In this document: piece by piece, positions 8,227-17,334 of the stretch
How the letters are laid out: each line of letters opens with the position of its first letter
How positions within the stretch are numbered: position 1 is the first letter of the stretch
Assembly: GCF_000380335.1 (NCBI RefSeq)
Contig: NC_021149.1
Location: 4,516,501 to 4,580,500, forward strand
From: Azotobacter vinelandii CA
GTDB taxonomy: Bacteria; Pseudomonadota; Gammaproteobacteria; Pseudomonadales; Pseudomonadaceae
Direction: 5' to 3'
DNA: 64,000 nt
Translations under genes and position numbers: made by a program
The notes under the pieces: model-generated
What the model was told of the DNA's origin: nothing
Databases searched by the model: none
What the model saw: the letters and a program-made list of their open reading frames with translations, nothing else

Positions 8227-9123
8227 TCAGACCTGATAGACCGGCACCCGGTGGCACCAGAGATCCTTGTATTCGCGATCGGCGCGGCCGAAGGAATAGC
8301 GCAGTTGCTTGTCCTTGGCCCGCGCCTCGGCCCAGGCGTCCTGGGTATTGACGAAGGTGAGCACGCTGCCGGGAGCCAGCTTGTCGCAATCCGGGTCGAA
8401 ACCGCCGTTGATGTATTCGTAGGAGACCCACTTGGGCGACTCCACCCGGTAGAGGATCTGAATCGCGATGGGCCGTTCGCCGAGAAACACCACCTGGCCG
8501 GCCATGAAGTCGTCGAGCAGCTCGAACACCTCGGCGAGCCTGGGCTTGCCCGGTACCTCGAAATTCCAGCGGCGCTCGAACAGTTCGGAATAGATGGCGG
8601 CACGCTCGGCCGGCGTCAGTTCGCCGATGGGTTTCAGGTGACCGCCGGCCTCCTGCAGCAGACGCAGGTCGCGGCGCAGGTTGTAGCGATAGCGCCCCTT
8701 GTAGTTTTCCGGCGGGCGGGCCATGGCCAGTTGCTCGGGCTGCTCGCGCAGATTCTCGATACGTCCGTGGTTCAGTTCGGAGACGTAGTGCATCTGCTGA
8801 CGCACGGGCACGCAGGCGGCCTCGGCGATCGGCAGTATCACCTCGGCGTTGCCCAGGTCGAACAGCCGGCGCTTGCCGGCCTGCTTCAGCACATCCTTGG
8901 ACAGCGCCAGGTGGCGCCTCCAGCAGGGCACGGCGGCCAACAGCTCGCCGCCCCGCTCCCAGCCCAGGTAACGAACGGGCATTTCCGCCAGCGCCGACAG
9001 TTGCTCGACGAAGTGGGGGTGGGTCGCCACACTGCCGCCGTGACGCTGCCAGGTCTCCGCATAGGCCGTCCGGTCGATGACATTCCAGCCGCGCTCGCGC
9101 CAGCCACGCAACAACTGCAGCAT
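8227..9123 (-). CDS. mig-14: Mig-14 family protein
   Basis: The 298-residue protein resembles Mig-14 of Salmonella and P. aeruginosa (PA5003), a GNAT-fold relative linked to survival of cationic peptides. Visible family-type segments include NYKGRYRYNLRRDLRLL, WVSYEYINGGFDPDCDKL and SFGRADREYKDLWCHR. There is no signal peptide; the protein is probably at the inner face of the inner membrane. Its ATG overlaps the msbA stop by one base (TGATG), and it ends 4 bp before dnpA, so translation is coupled through msbA-mig-14-dnpA. Confidence 0.85.
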   Translation of the reverse strand: MLQLLRGWRERGWNVIDRTAYAETWQRHGGSVATHPHFVEQLSALAEMPVRYLGWERGGELLAAVPCWRRHLALSKDVLKQAGKRRLFDLGNAEVILPIAEAACVPVRQQMHYVSELNHGRIENLREQPEQLAMARPPENYKGRYRYNLRRDLRLLQEAGGHLKPIGELTPAERAAIYSELFERRWNFEVPGKPRLAEVFELLDDFMAGQVVFLGERPIAIQILYRVESPKWVSYEYINGGFDPDCDKLAPGSVLTFVNTQDAWAEARAKDKQLRYSFGRADREYKDLWCHRVPVYQV

Positions 9124-10913
9124 CAGGCATCCCCTGTCATAGAAAGCATTTCATCGGTTTCCTTGAATTGTTTGGCGTGCAGGCGCGCGTAGTGTCCGCC
9201 GAGCGCCAGCAGTTCGGCATGGGTGCCGCGCTCGACGATATGCCCCTCGTCCATCACCAGGATCAGGTCGGCCCTCTCGATGGTCGACAGCCGGTGGGCG
9301 ATGACCAGCGTGGTGCGCCCTTCCATGACGCGGTCCAGGGCGGCCTGGATATGCCGCTCGGACTCGGTGTCGAGCGCCGAGGTGGCTTCGTCGAGGATCA
9401 GCAGCGGCGCGTCCTTGAGCAGTGCCCGTGCGATCGCCAGGCGCTGGCGCTGGCCGCCGGAGAGGGTCACGCCGTTCTCGCCCACCTCGGTATCGAAGCC
9501 CTGCGGCAGCTTGTCGACGAACTCCCGGGCATAGGCGGCCTCGGCGGCCCGCTCGATGGCCTCGCGCGGCGCCCCGGCCAAGTCGCCATAGGCGATGTTG
9601 TTGGCCACGCTGTCGTTGAACAGGGTCACCTGCTGGGTCACCAGGGCGATGTGCCGGCGCAGGTTGCGCAGGCGGTAGTCCTCGACCGCTATGCCATCGA
9701 GCAGGATCTGCCCCTGGCGATGCTGGTAGAAGCGCGGGATCAGGTTGGCCAGGGTCGACTTGCCGCTGCCGGAGCGGCCGACCAGGGCGACCATCTGTCC
9801 GGGCTCGACGCTGAAGTCGATGCCGTTCAGCACCGGCCGCTCGCTGCCGGGGTAGGCGAAGCTCAGGTCGCGCACCTCGAGACGGCCGGCGACCCGCTCG
9901 CGCTCGATGCGCCCGCGGTCCACCTCGGCCTCCTCGTCCAGTTGGGAGAAGATGCTGTCGGCCGCCGCCAGCCCCTTCTGGATGGTGGCGCTGACCTCGG
10001 ACAACTGGCGGATCGGCTTGGGCAGCATGCCGGCCGCGGTGATGTAGGCGATCAGGTCGCCCGCCGAGGCGTTGCCGCGCAGATAGAGCACCATGTACAT
10101 GAGCACGGCCATGCCGCTGTAGATGACCAGTTGCAGCAGCGGCGTGTAGACCGCCTGGGTGCGGGTCATGCTCAGGCTGCGGTTCATGTTGAGCGCGCTG
10201 GCCTTGTGGAAGCGCTCCTGCTCGTAGGTTTCGCCGCCGAAGCTGCGCACCACCCGGTAGCCCTGGATGGTTTCCGAAGCGACATGGGTGACATCGCCCA
10301 TGGCATCCTGGATCTTCCGGCTCTGCTTGCGAAAGCGCCTGCTGGCCGCGGTCACCATCAGCGCGATGATCGGCAGCAGCACCACCAGCAACAGGGTCAG
10401 CCGCCAGTTGCTGAGCAGCAGGTAGCCGAACAGGAAGAGGACGGTGAGGCCCTCGCGGATCACCACCTTGACCGCGTCGGTCGCAGCTCCCGTCACCATG
10501 GTCACGTTGTAGGTGATGCGGGAGATCAGGTGGCCCGAATTGTGGGTGTCGAAATAGCGGTTGGGCAGCGTCAGCAGGTTGTCGAACAGCGCGCAGCGCA
10601 GGTCGTGCACCACGCCGCGGGCGACCTTCGCCAGGTAGTAGTTGCCGAGAAAGGAGCCTATGCCCTGGTAAAGGGCAATGAGTACAATCAGCAGCGGCAC
10701 GCCATGCAGCAACGGCACGCCCAGCAGCCTGGCCCCACCCGCCCCCTCCAGCCCGTCCAGGAAGTACTTGAGCATTTCCGCCAGCATCGGCTGGCTCGAT
10801 GCGAACAGCAGGAAGCCCACGATGCTCAGGATGAAAGCCTTCGCATAGGGCAGGACGTACCTCAGCAATCGCAAATAGACTTTCAGGCTGGATTGCTGAA
10901 CAGGGTTGGCCAT
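9123..10913 (-). CDS. msbA: Lipid A export ABC transporter, ATP-binding/permease protein
   Basis: A 596-residue half-transporter. The N-terminal 310 or so residues hold six hydrophobic helices. The C-terminal nucleotide-binding domain has Walker A GRSGSGKST, the signature LSGGQRQR, Walker B LLILDEATSALD and the switch histidine in VIAHRLS. MsbA flips lipid A-core across the inner membrane before ligation by WaaL. I chose ATG 10913 because GAGG lies 8 bases upstream; an in-frame ATG at 10931 has no ribosome site. It heads the msbA-mig-14-dnpA-hldE-acyltransferase run and is divergent from a kinase-like gene with only 33 bases between start codons, so its promoter probably lies inside that gene. 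Confidence 0.96.
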   Translation of the reverse strand: MANPVQQSSLKVYLRLLRYVLPYAKAFILSIVGFLLFASSQPMLAEMLKYFLDGLEGAGGARLLGVPLLHGVPLLIVLIALYQGIGSFLGNYYLAKVARGVVHDLRCALFDNLLTLPNRYFDTHNSGHLISRITYNVTMVTGAATDAVKVVIREGLTVLFLFGYLLLSNWRLTLLLVVLLPIIALMVTAASRRFRKQSRKIQDAMGDVTHVASETIQGYRVVRSFGGETYEQERFHKASALNMNRSLSMTRTQAVYTPLLQLVIYSGMAVLMYMVLYLRGNASAGDLIAYITAAGMLPKPIRQLSEVSATIQKGLAAADSIFSQLDEEAEVDRGRIERERVAGRLEVRDLSFAYPGSERPVLNGIDFSVEPGQMVALVGRSGSGKSTLANLIPRFYQHRQGQILLDGIAVEDYRLRNLRRHIALVTQQVTLFNDSVANNIAYGDLAGAPREAIERAAEAAYAREFVDKLPQGFDTEVGENGVTLSGGQRQRLAIARALLKDAPLLILDEATSALDTESERHIQAALDRVMEGRTTLVIAHRLSTIERADLILVMDEGHIVERGTHAELLALGGHYARLHAKQFKETDEMLSMTGDA

Positions 10914-10946
10914 ATGGCGAGCCTCGAACATCGATTGAGGAACAGG

Positions 10947-11597
10947 ATGCGGATTGTATCAGCGCAGCAGTTGGAAAAATGGCTGGGAAACGGCCGGGTC
11001 CTGGAAAAGGATGGGCGCGGCCCCAAGGTCGTCGCCCTGGACGACGGCCGCTTCCTGAAGATCTTCCACACCCGTCGCCATCCTCTGCTCGCCCGCCTGC
11101 GGCCCGCCGCCCGGCGCTTCTTTGGCAATGCCGAACGACTCGCGCAGCGCGGCATCCGCGCGCCGCGGGTCGTCGACCTCTTCTGGCTGGACCGCGAGAC
11201 GGGACTGAGCGGCTGCCTCTACCAGCCGCTTCCGGGAATCTCCGTGGAGCAGTTGTACCGCCAGGAACCGCAGAAGATCGCCGAGCTGCTGCCGGCCCTG
11301 GCGGATTTCATCCGCTGCCTGCACGAGCACGGGGTCTACTTCCGCTCGCTGCACCTGGGCAACATCATCCGCATGCCCGACGGCCAATTCGGCCTGATCG
11401 ACATCCTCGACCTGCGCTGCCGGCAGGGCGCGCTCGGCGCCTGGCAGGTCAAGCGCAACTTCGCCCATCTGCGCCGCTATCTGGAACGGCGCAAGCTGAC
11501 GGACTTTCCCTTCGACGCGCTGTACGAACTCTACGGCCATCCGGCCCACGGCCAGCACGGCCCCGACGCCCTCGCGACATCGGGCAAGGCGAAGTAG
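10947..11597 (+). CDS. Kinase-like protein of the LPS locus (PA4998 type)
   Basis: The 216-residue protein is a short member of the LPS/Kdo kinase-like superfamily. A probable nucleotide-binding Lys lies in DGRFLKIF near residue 36, the catalytic-loop equivalent is HEHGVYFRSLHLGNII (an Asp-poor form of HGDLHxxN), and FGLIDILDLR corresponds to the DFG-like metal site. In P. aeruginosa the gene between msbA and waaL (PA4998) has this character and is often labelled a toluene-tolerance or kinase-like protein. The substrate is unknown; a core sugar is likely. GAGGAACAGG precedes ATG 10947. It is the only plus-strand gene in this stretch and converges on waaL after 19 bp. Confidence 0.75.
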   Translation: MRIVSAQQLEKWLGNGRVLEKDGRGPKVVALDDGRFLKIFHTRRHPLLARLRPAARRFFGNAERLAQRGIRAPRVVDLFWLDRETGLSGCLYQPLPGISVEQLYRQEPQKIAELLPALADFIRCLHEHGVYFRSLHLGNIIRMPDGQFGLIDILDLRCRQGALGAWQVKRNFAHLRRYLERRKLTDFPFDALYELYGHPAHGQHGPDALATSGKAK

Positions 11598-11616
11598 CCG
11601 GCCATTGCGAACGGCT

Positions 11617-12876
11617 TCAAGCCGTTTCCCTCGCGGACGACGGTTTCCGCACGCCGAGCAGGATGCCGACCGGTAGCCAGAACACCACCCAGTAGGGACT
11701 GGGGCGATGGAAGATGGCGTAGACGTCCGAAATCATCGCCACCATGGCGAACGCCAGCAGCGCCAGCCCGACGCGGGCCAGCGGCTCCGTCCTGCACGTC
11801 CAGCCCTTCCACAGCAGGCTCGCGAGCAGGGCGACGAACAGCAGGATGCCGACGATGCCGTATTCGTACCAGAGCTGCAGATAGAGGCTGTGCGCATGCT
11901 TGACGCTCCAGTCGAAAGGCGGCGGGAAGGTGAAGGCGAAATTCGCTCCGGCTCCGGCCCCGGTCAGCCAGAAGACGGGAAAGCGCCTGGCCCATTCATC
12001 CCAGATCAGGCCACGGCTGCTCAATCCCACCTGGCGTTCGTGCCGGATTTCCGGCCAGAAGACGAACAGGGCGACCAGCAGCAGCAGAGCCCCGGCGCCC
12101 AGCAGGAGCCTCGACCGGCGCGAGGGAAACAGCAGGAGCATGGCCAGACAGCCGGTCGCCGTGGAGAACCAGGCGCCGCGGGAGAAGGTGAGCAGGATAT
12201 AGGCGAACAGCCCGCATATGCCCGCAGCCAGCAGGGCCGCCTGCCAGGTGCGCAGCGGGAAACCGGCCAGCAGCCCGATCGCCAGCGTGGCGAAGACGCC
12301 GTAGTACAGGCCGGCGACTATGGGGTGCTTCAGATTGGCGAAACCGTTCCAGCCCAGTTCGCTCAGGCGGCCGGCGAAACGCATGGCCTGATAGTCCAAC
12401 GGTTTGTCGAGCACGCCGAACTGGTAATAGAGCGTCAGCCAGGCGAACAGGACCGCCATGGCCATGGCGGCGGTCAGCACGCCCACGAAGACCCGCGGCT
12501 GCCGGACCAGGCTGGCCACGGCGAACACGTAGAGCAGCAGCAGGCCGGTGATCTTGAACCAGTAGCCGACGCCCTTGGCGACGCCCGGATGCAGCCAGCC
12601 GCAGAGCAGCACCCAGGCGCACAGCCCCAGTAGCAGGCACGCCGGCAACTGGCGCCAGGTTTCCACGGACAGACGCCGCGACAGCAGCAGAAGGAGCGCG
12701 GGGGCGAACAGCAGCAGATAGAGCTGGGTGGCGTAACGGCTGCCATCGTTGTTGAACAGCAGGCCGGTCAGTTGCACCAGCACACCGGCGCCGAGGATAT
12801 ACGGCCAGTACCGGGAAAGCCGGGACAGGAAGCCCGACCATCGAACGTGAATCACGGCGACTCCATTCATAGTCAT
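11617..12876 (-). CDS. waaL: O-antigen ligase family protein
   Basis: A 419-residue integral membrane protein with about ten to twelve hydrophobic helices and a large periplasmic loop in the C-terminal half. The loop carries the ligase-type segment FDWSVKHAHSLYLQLWYEYG, whose His is the conserved catalytic-type residue, and SSRGLIWDEW upstream with a conserved Arg. It joins O-antigen chains to the lipid A-core exported by MsbA. The ATG at 12876 overlaps the galE stop as ATGA. PAO1 also has waaL two genes from msbA. Function is supported by topology, motif and context; sequence in this family is otherwise poorly conserved. Confidence 0.87.
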   Translation of the reverse strand: MTMNGVAVIHVRWSGFLSRLSRYWPYILGAGVLVQLTGLLFNNDGSRYATQLYLLLFAPALLLLLSRRLSVETWRQLPACLLLGLCAWVLLCGWLHPGVAKGVGYWFKITGLLLLYVFAVASLVRQPRVFVGVLTAAMAMAVLFAWLTLYYQFGVLDKPLDYQAMRFAGRLSELGWNGFANLKHPIVAGLYYGVFATLAIGLLAGFPLRTWQAALLAAGICGLFAYILLTFSRGAWFSTATGCLAMLLLFPSRRSRLLLGAGALLLLVALFVFWPEIRHERQVGLSSRGLIWDEWARRFPVFWLTGAGAGANFAFTFPPPFDWSVKHAHSLYLQLWYEYGIVGILLFVALLASLLWKGWTCRTEPLARVGLALLAFAMVAMISDVYAIFHRPSPYWVVFWLPVGILLGVRKPSSARETA

Positions 12877-13946
12877 TCGAAATCGTTTTCCAGCGAGCCC
12901 GATGGCGGTCGGAGCGAATACGGTGCCGGATCGTATCCCTGCGGGTTCGCCGACAGCCAGCGCCAGGTATCGGCCATCATGTCGGCCAGGCTCCGCTTCG
13001 CCCGCCAGCCCAGTTCCCGCTCCGCCCTGGCGGGGTCGGCCCAGCAGGCTGGAATATCTCCCGGCCGACGCGCCGCGATGCGGTAGGGAATGGGGCGACC
13101 GCTGGCCCGCTCGAAGGCCCGGATCACTTCCAGTACGCTGTATCCCTTGCCGGTACCGAGGTTCCAGACCCGCAGACCGGTCTGCCGTCCGATCGCGCGC
13201 AGCGCCTCCAGATGGCCGTCCACCAGATCGAGCACATGGATGTAATCGCGCACGCCCGTCCCGTCCGGGGTGGGATAATCCCCCCCGAACACGGCCAGCT
13301 CGCCGAGCCTGCCGATGGCTACCTGGCCGATATAGGGCAGCAGATTGTTGGGAACGCCGCGGGGGTCCTCCCCGATCAGACCGCTCCGATGCGCCCCCGC
13401 CGGGTTGAAGTAACGCAGCACGGCGACGCTCCAGCGCGGATCGGAAACCACCAGGTCGCGCAGCACCTCCTCGACCATCAGCTTCGAACGGCCATACGGG
13501 CTGCTCGGCAAACCGATCGGACTGTCCTCGGAAAGCGGCAGTTCGGCCGGCTCGCCGTAAACGGTCGCGGAAGAGCTGAATACCAGGCGAAAGACGCCGG
13601 CGCGCTCCATGGCCCGGCACAGGCTCAGGCTGCCGGCCACATTGTTTTCGTAATAGTCCAGCGGTTCGCGCACGCTTTCCCCGACGGCCTTGAGCCCGGC
13701 GAAATGCAATACGGCGATTATTTCGTGAGCGGCGAACAGCCGATCCAGCAACCGGGCATCGCGAACGTCGCCCTCGATGAACCCGGGCGCCCTGCCGCAG
13801 ATAGCGGCAACCCGGGCCAGGGACTCGGCCGAGCCGTTGCGCAGATTGTCCAGCACCACGACATCGAAACCGGCCTCCAGCAAGGCCAGGACCGCATGCG
13901 AGCCGATATAGCCGGCACCGCCGGTCACCAATACTTTTTTCGTCAC
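12873..13946 (-). CDS. galE: UDP-glucose 4-epimerase
   Basis: A 357-residue short-chain dehydrogenase-fold enzyme. The NAD site GGAGYIGS is at residues 9-16, followed by VLDNLRNGS, LHFAGLKAVGESV and the catalytic SSSATVYG and YGRSK (Ser, Tyr and Lys around residues 125-155). It interconverts UDP-glucose and UDP-galactose in the cytoplasm and here probably feeds the GT8 and GT25 enzymes upstream in the same run. The start is GTG at 13946. A 175-bp spacer precedes it and the stop overlaps the waaL start, so galE-waaL form a coupled pair. Confidence 0.95.
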   Translation of the reverse strand: MTKKVLVTGGAGYIGSHAVLALLEAGFDVVVLDNLRNGSAESLARVAAICGRAPGFIEGDVRDARLLDRLFAAHEIIAVLHFAGLKAVGESVREPLDYYENNVAGSLSLCRAMERAGVFRLVFSSSATVYGEPAELPLSEDSPIGLPSSPYGRSKLMVEEVLRDLVVSDPRWSVAVLRYFNPAGAHRSGLIGEDPRGVPNNLLPYIGQVAIGRLGELAVFGGDYPTPDGTGVRDYIHVLDLVDGHLEALRAIGRQTGLRVWNLGTGKGYSVLEVIRAFERASGRPIPYRIAARRPGDIPACWADPARAERELGWRAKRSLADMMADTWRWLSANPQGYDPAPYSLRPPSGSLENDFE

Positions 13947-14121
13947 GATCGATCGCCATTCACGAGCAACGAGATCGACCCGAGCCTGGGCGGCATCGGT
14001 TCCCGAAGCGGTCGAACTCAGGATTCCAGGATGCCGACGCTCGATAAAAGGTAGGCTCGGATTTCCCCGGCATCCAGCGCCGGGAAAAGCCAGGCGCGGG
14101 AAACGGATGCCACTGCACCGG

Positions 14122-15102
14122 TCAGCCCTCCTTGTGCTTCCTGTGCAGGAATTTACCGTACCAGATCAGCCCGCTCAGCCAGCGTCCCTGCTGGAACATC
14201 GATCGGTACATGAAGCGCGAATAGACGTAGATCTCCCGAGGGGAGAAATTGTCGTCCAGCGCCTCCCCGGCCCAGGGCGACAGGGCCTGGTACCTGAGGA
14301 ACAGTTCTTTCGACTGATGAGGGTTCCAACTGCGCCAGGGCTTCATCGGCCCGATGAAATGGACGAACTTGGTATCCGACGGAACATCCATGCCGACCCT
14401 GCCCTTTTTCAGCTTGCCAGTCAGACCGTACTGATGATTCCAGCCCTTGTCGATGAAGCGCACGTCGCCATCGAGCACCAGGTTGAGGGCATCCTGATCG
14501 GAATAGCGGAGGTCCAGGACCGGATCGGCGATCTTTTCCAGGGCCCGGCTCGTCACGGCCCGCTCGATCCAGCGCGGGATGTCGATATACAAGACCCCGG
14601 AATTGAAATAGTTGTCCAGCGTCTGCCCTTTCTTGACCAATCCGGCCCGCTTGGACTCCGCGCCGGCGTCGCGGATCACGGCGGCGGTCCGCCCATCGAT
14701 ATCCAGGTGCAGCAGCCCGGAAATATCGCCGACGCACAGGATGTCCGCGTCGAGATAGAGCACCCGGTCCGTGAAGTCCCTGAGTGCCTCGGGAATCAGC
14801 AGCCGGATGTAGGCCGCCTTCGAGATATGGGCCTGCCCCTTGCCCGAAGCCGGGTCCTTGACGTCCAGCATTTCATCGACCAGATGCAGGTTGACCGGCC
14901 TCGCGAACATCCGCTCCAAGCGGTCCAGGCGCACACGACTGGCCGATGAGATGCTGGAAATGAACACATGGAAGACCAGCTCCAGCCCGGGATTGTTCTC
15001 GATGATCGAGACGATGGTGATTCCCATGGGGCGCAAATAGTTTTCGTCCACCCCGAAAGCGATATGCAGGACATCCGAGTTTCTTGTGGCGGTGTCGGAC
15101 AT
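14122..15102 (-). CDS. Glycosyltransferase family 8 (LPS core glucosyl/galactosyltransferase type)
   Basis: The 326-residue protein has the GT8 layout: an N-terminal HIAFGVDENYLRPMGITI, the metal/nucleotide-sugar motif YLDADILC near residue 117, FNSGVLYIDI, YSDQDALNLV, and a C-terminal KPW/W-rich end (VHFIGPMKPWRSW). Enzymes such as WaaO, WaaJ and WaaR of enteric bacteria use UDP-glucose or UDP-galactose to extend the outer core. No GT8 gene is present at this place in PAO1 as I recall, so the outer core here should differ. Which sugar is moved cannot be told from sequence; galE beside it favours galactose or glucose. Confidence 0.87.
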   Translation of the reverse strand: MSDTATRNSDVLHIAFGVDENYLRPMGITIVSIIENNPGLELVFHVFISSISSASRVRLDRLERMFARPVNLHLVDEMLDVKDPASGKGQAHISKAAYIRLLIPEALRDFTDRVLYLDADILCVGDISGLLHLDIDGRTAAVIRDAGAESKRAGLVKKGQTLDNYFNSGVLYIDIPRWIERAVTSRALEKIADPVLDLRYSDQDALNLVLDGDVRFIDKGWNHQYGLTGKLKKGRVGMDVPSDTKFVHFIGPMKPWRSWNPHQSKELFLRYQALSPWAGEALDDNFSPREIYVYSRFMYRSMFQQGRWLSGLIWYGKFLHRKHKEG

Positions 15103-15308
15103 GACTTTCCGTTACCTCTGAATTCACGCAAGCAGTCCGGACGGAGCGCCGGAAAGACTTTGATTAATGGCCGCGAGCAATCGGCCCGAAGCTCCGCATC
15201 GACCCGCCGGATCGAAGGGAGCATCTTTTCCCGAGCCGCCGACGGAACGGGCTCTGGAACAGGCGGCGAGCATCCGGCACGACGATGCCGGGAAGAGCGA
15301 CCCGGTTT

Positions 15309-16031
15309 TCAAAACGCACCATAGCGAAGCCTGGCGAACAGGCGCTCCAGAAACTGGCGGGACTTGAACCTGGGCTTGCGCATCACCTGCTCGATGTCGC
15401 TCGGGTCCATGAGCCGCTGGCGCGCCAGGGTGGGCTTCACCATCAGTCCCCGGACCTGCGGCAGCAGCACCTCGGAGTAGTACCAGTCGAGCGGCAGCCC
15501 CGACAGGGGCGCCTCGGCGAGAATCCGCTCGTAAAGCGCCGCCCTGACCATGTAGGCGTGGGTCAGGCGCATGCGCGTCACCGACAGCAGGTTCGGCGCG
15601 ACCTTGCGCTTCTCTCCGCCCTTCTTGAAAGTACCGCCCAGGTACAGCAGGTCCCAGTCCAGGCCCTGCAACTGGGACGCCACGCGCTCGAGCACGGCCA
15701 GCGTATAGGGCTCGAACTCGCAGTCGTCCTCCATGATCAGTACCGCCGGCCAGCCGTTGTCCCTGGCATGGGCGATCACCCCCAGATGACTGCGCATGCA
15801 GGCCCAGGTACCCAGCAGCTTGCGCTCGAAGCCGGGATGCTCGCCATCGACGCGCAGCAGGAACTCGCACAGGGCCGGAGACGGCTGGTCGTCGCCCAGC
15901 TCGTGCAGGGAAACCGCGGAAAAACGCTCGGCCCGCACCCCCATGTCGCGGAAGGAGTCCTCCATGCGAGCCCAACGGTCCGGCCTGCTGTCCAGATTGA
16001 TGACGCAGGCGAAGTCAAACGGCCAGCTCAC
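15309..16031 (-). CDS. Glycosyltransferase family 25 (LPS core)
   Basis: A 240-residue protein of the LPS GT25 family. It starts CVINLDSRPDRWARM, has the ERFSAVS segment, GTWACMRSHLGVI, and the acidic metal motif LIMEDDCEF near residue 98, then DWDLLYLGG. Members such as LgtB/LgtE and LpsA add galactose or glucose to the core. The start is GTG at 16031 with GAGGA eight bases upstream; the stop of the GT-B gene lies 24 bp before it. A 206-bp spacer with no recognisable gene separates it from the GT8 gene. Confidence 0.88.
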   Translation of the reverse strand: MSWPFDFACVINLDSRPDRWARMEDSFRDMGVRAERFSAVSLHELGDDQPSPALCEFLLRVDGEHPGFERKLLGTWACMRSHLGVIAHARDNGWPAVLIMEDDCEFEPYTLAVLERVASQLQGLDWDLLYLGGTFKKGGEKRKVAPNLLSVTRMRLTHAYMVRAALYERILAEAPLSGLPLDWYYSEVLLPQVRGLMVKPTLARQRLMDPSDIEQVMRKPRFKSRQFLERLFARLRYGAF

Positions 16032-16055
16032 TGTGTGATCCTCGATAAAGTCCGG

Positions 16056-17330
16056 TCATGAAACGGAGCCGCCGAGCGGCTGCCCCGGAACGGCCTCCCC
16101 GCGCAGGAGGCGGCCAAGTAGTTCGATGGTCTGCTCCATGCCGCGCACCCCATGGGCCAGGTGATATTCGGCGAATTCACGCGCCTTTTCGAGGCAAAGA
16201 TGATAATGATTCTCAGCCCACGAAACGCGCGCCGTCAATTCCGCGACGGAATCGATCCGCCCGCCGAAGAAGCGCTCCTGAGCGAAGATGTCATGGTCGT
16301 CGCCGGCGTTGACATAGATGATAGGCCGCCGCGCCAGCGCCGCCTCGACCACCGCGTTGGACATGATGTTGACCACCACGCTGGCCCGCCCGAGAGCCTC
16401 GGCCAGGCTGCAATCGGCCGGCAGCACCTCGATGTGTCCATGCTGCGCGGCCGCTTCCCGCCAGAACGGCACCTTGCTGCGCGGATGGGCCTTGACCAGC
16501 ACCCGGTACTGCGGATTGCCCGCGGCCCAGTCCCTGAGCAGCGCATAGGTGCGCCGGTAGCCGGCCTCCTTCTCCTTGTCGGGACCGACGCCCAGGACCA
16601 GCAGGGTGCGCAACGCCGCATCGGCCGGCGGCAGGTCGTAGGCGCGGTCGATCATGTGCGAGCCGGAGAGCACCGCCCGGGTGTCGCCGAAACGCAGGGG
16701 CCGAGCGCGCAGCGCATCCAGCGAACTCTGGCCGAACAGGAAGTAATAGTCGTAGTCGGTCATGCCCAGGCGCCGGGAACTTTCCAGGGTGGTGGCATGG
16801 GCCAGGTGCACCAGCGGACGGCCGCGCCGGTTGAGCGACAGGCGCAGGAAGGGGCTGTACAGGCTGCCGTTGCGGTCGTTGATCAGCAGGCGAGGCCCGT
16901 AGCGCCCGACCAGCCATTCGGCGTAGGCGGCATAGCCGAAATAGCGCAGCGGCACCGCCTGCGGCGGACGTGCCAGCATGCATCCGGCGATGACCGCCCG
17001 CGGCTCTTCCTGGGCGGTTTCCAGCAGGCGGTGGCCGGCGCCGCGCAAAGCCTCGATCAGGTGCTTCTTGCGCTGCAGCGGGATCACCTTGGGCGCGCCC
17101 TGCAGCAGCAGGAAGTCGCAGGACTCGCTTTCACCGCGAGCCCTGGCCAGCCCCAGGCGCGCCCGGATGCCGAACGCCAGATCGAGCAGCGCCTCGCGGC
17201 AGAAGCGCAGCGCGGCGCCCGGCCAGGCGTGCCGCTCGCGCAGCAGCCGCCAGCGGTAGCGATCCAGCGCGCGGGCCTTGCGCGCCCAGGCGCCCTCGGC
17301 CGGCGACTCGATGCGGATGGAATCGGCCAT
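16056..17330 (-). CDS. Putative GT-B glycosyl/polyol-phosphate transferase of the LPS core locus
   Basis: I do not recognise a named ortholog for this 424-residue protein. The C-terminal half has a GT-B-like nucleotide-sugar domain (LLVLGVGPDKEKEAG, VLVKAHPRSKVPFW, and MSNAVVEAALARRPIIYVNAGD), which resembles capsule transferases of the KpsS/CDP-glycerol glycerophosphotransferase type. The segment LVHLAHATTLESSRRLG in the middle is also typical of those. It begins 4 bp after wapH and ends 24 bp before the GT25 gene, so it is part of the core operon. It could correspond to the Pseudomonas surface-sugar gene ssg, but I cannot confirm that. Its product may add an unusual group to the core. Confidence 0.7.
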   Translation of the reverse strand: MADSIRIESPAEGAWARKARALDRYRWRLLRERHAWPGAALRFCREALLDLAFGIRARLGLARARGESESCDFLLLQGAPKVIPLQRKKHLIEALRGAGHRLLETAQEEPRAVIAGCMLARPPQAVPLRYFGYAAYAEWLVGRYGPRLLINDRNGSLYSPFLRLSLNRRGRPLVHLAHATTLESSRRLGMTDYDYYFLFGQSSLDALRARPLRFGDTRAVLSGSHMIDRAYDLPPADAALRTLLVLGVGPDKEKEAGYRRTYALLRDWAAGNPQYRVLVKAHPRSKVPFWREAAAQHGHIEVLPADCSLAEALGRASVVVNIMSNAVVEAALARRPIIYVNAGDDHDIFAQERFFGGRIDSVAELTARVSWAENHYHLCLEKAREFAEYHLAHGVRGMEQTIELLGRLLRGEAVPGQPLGGSVS

Positions 17331-17334
17331 GAGG

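Noticed and set aside
9168-10946. Long upstream extension of the kinase-like gene at 10947
   Set aside because: The extension is antisense to msbA; ATG 10947 has a ribosome site and gives the normal family length.
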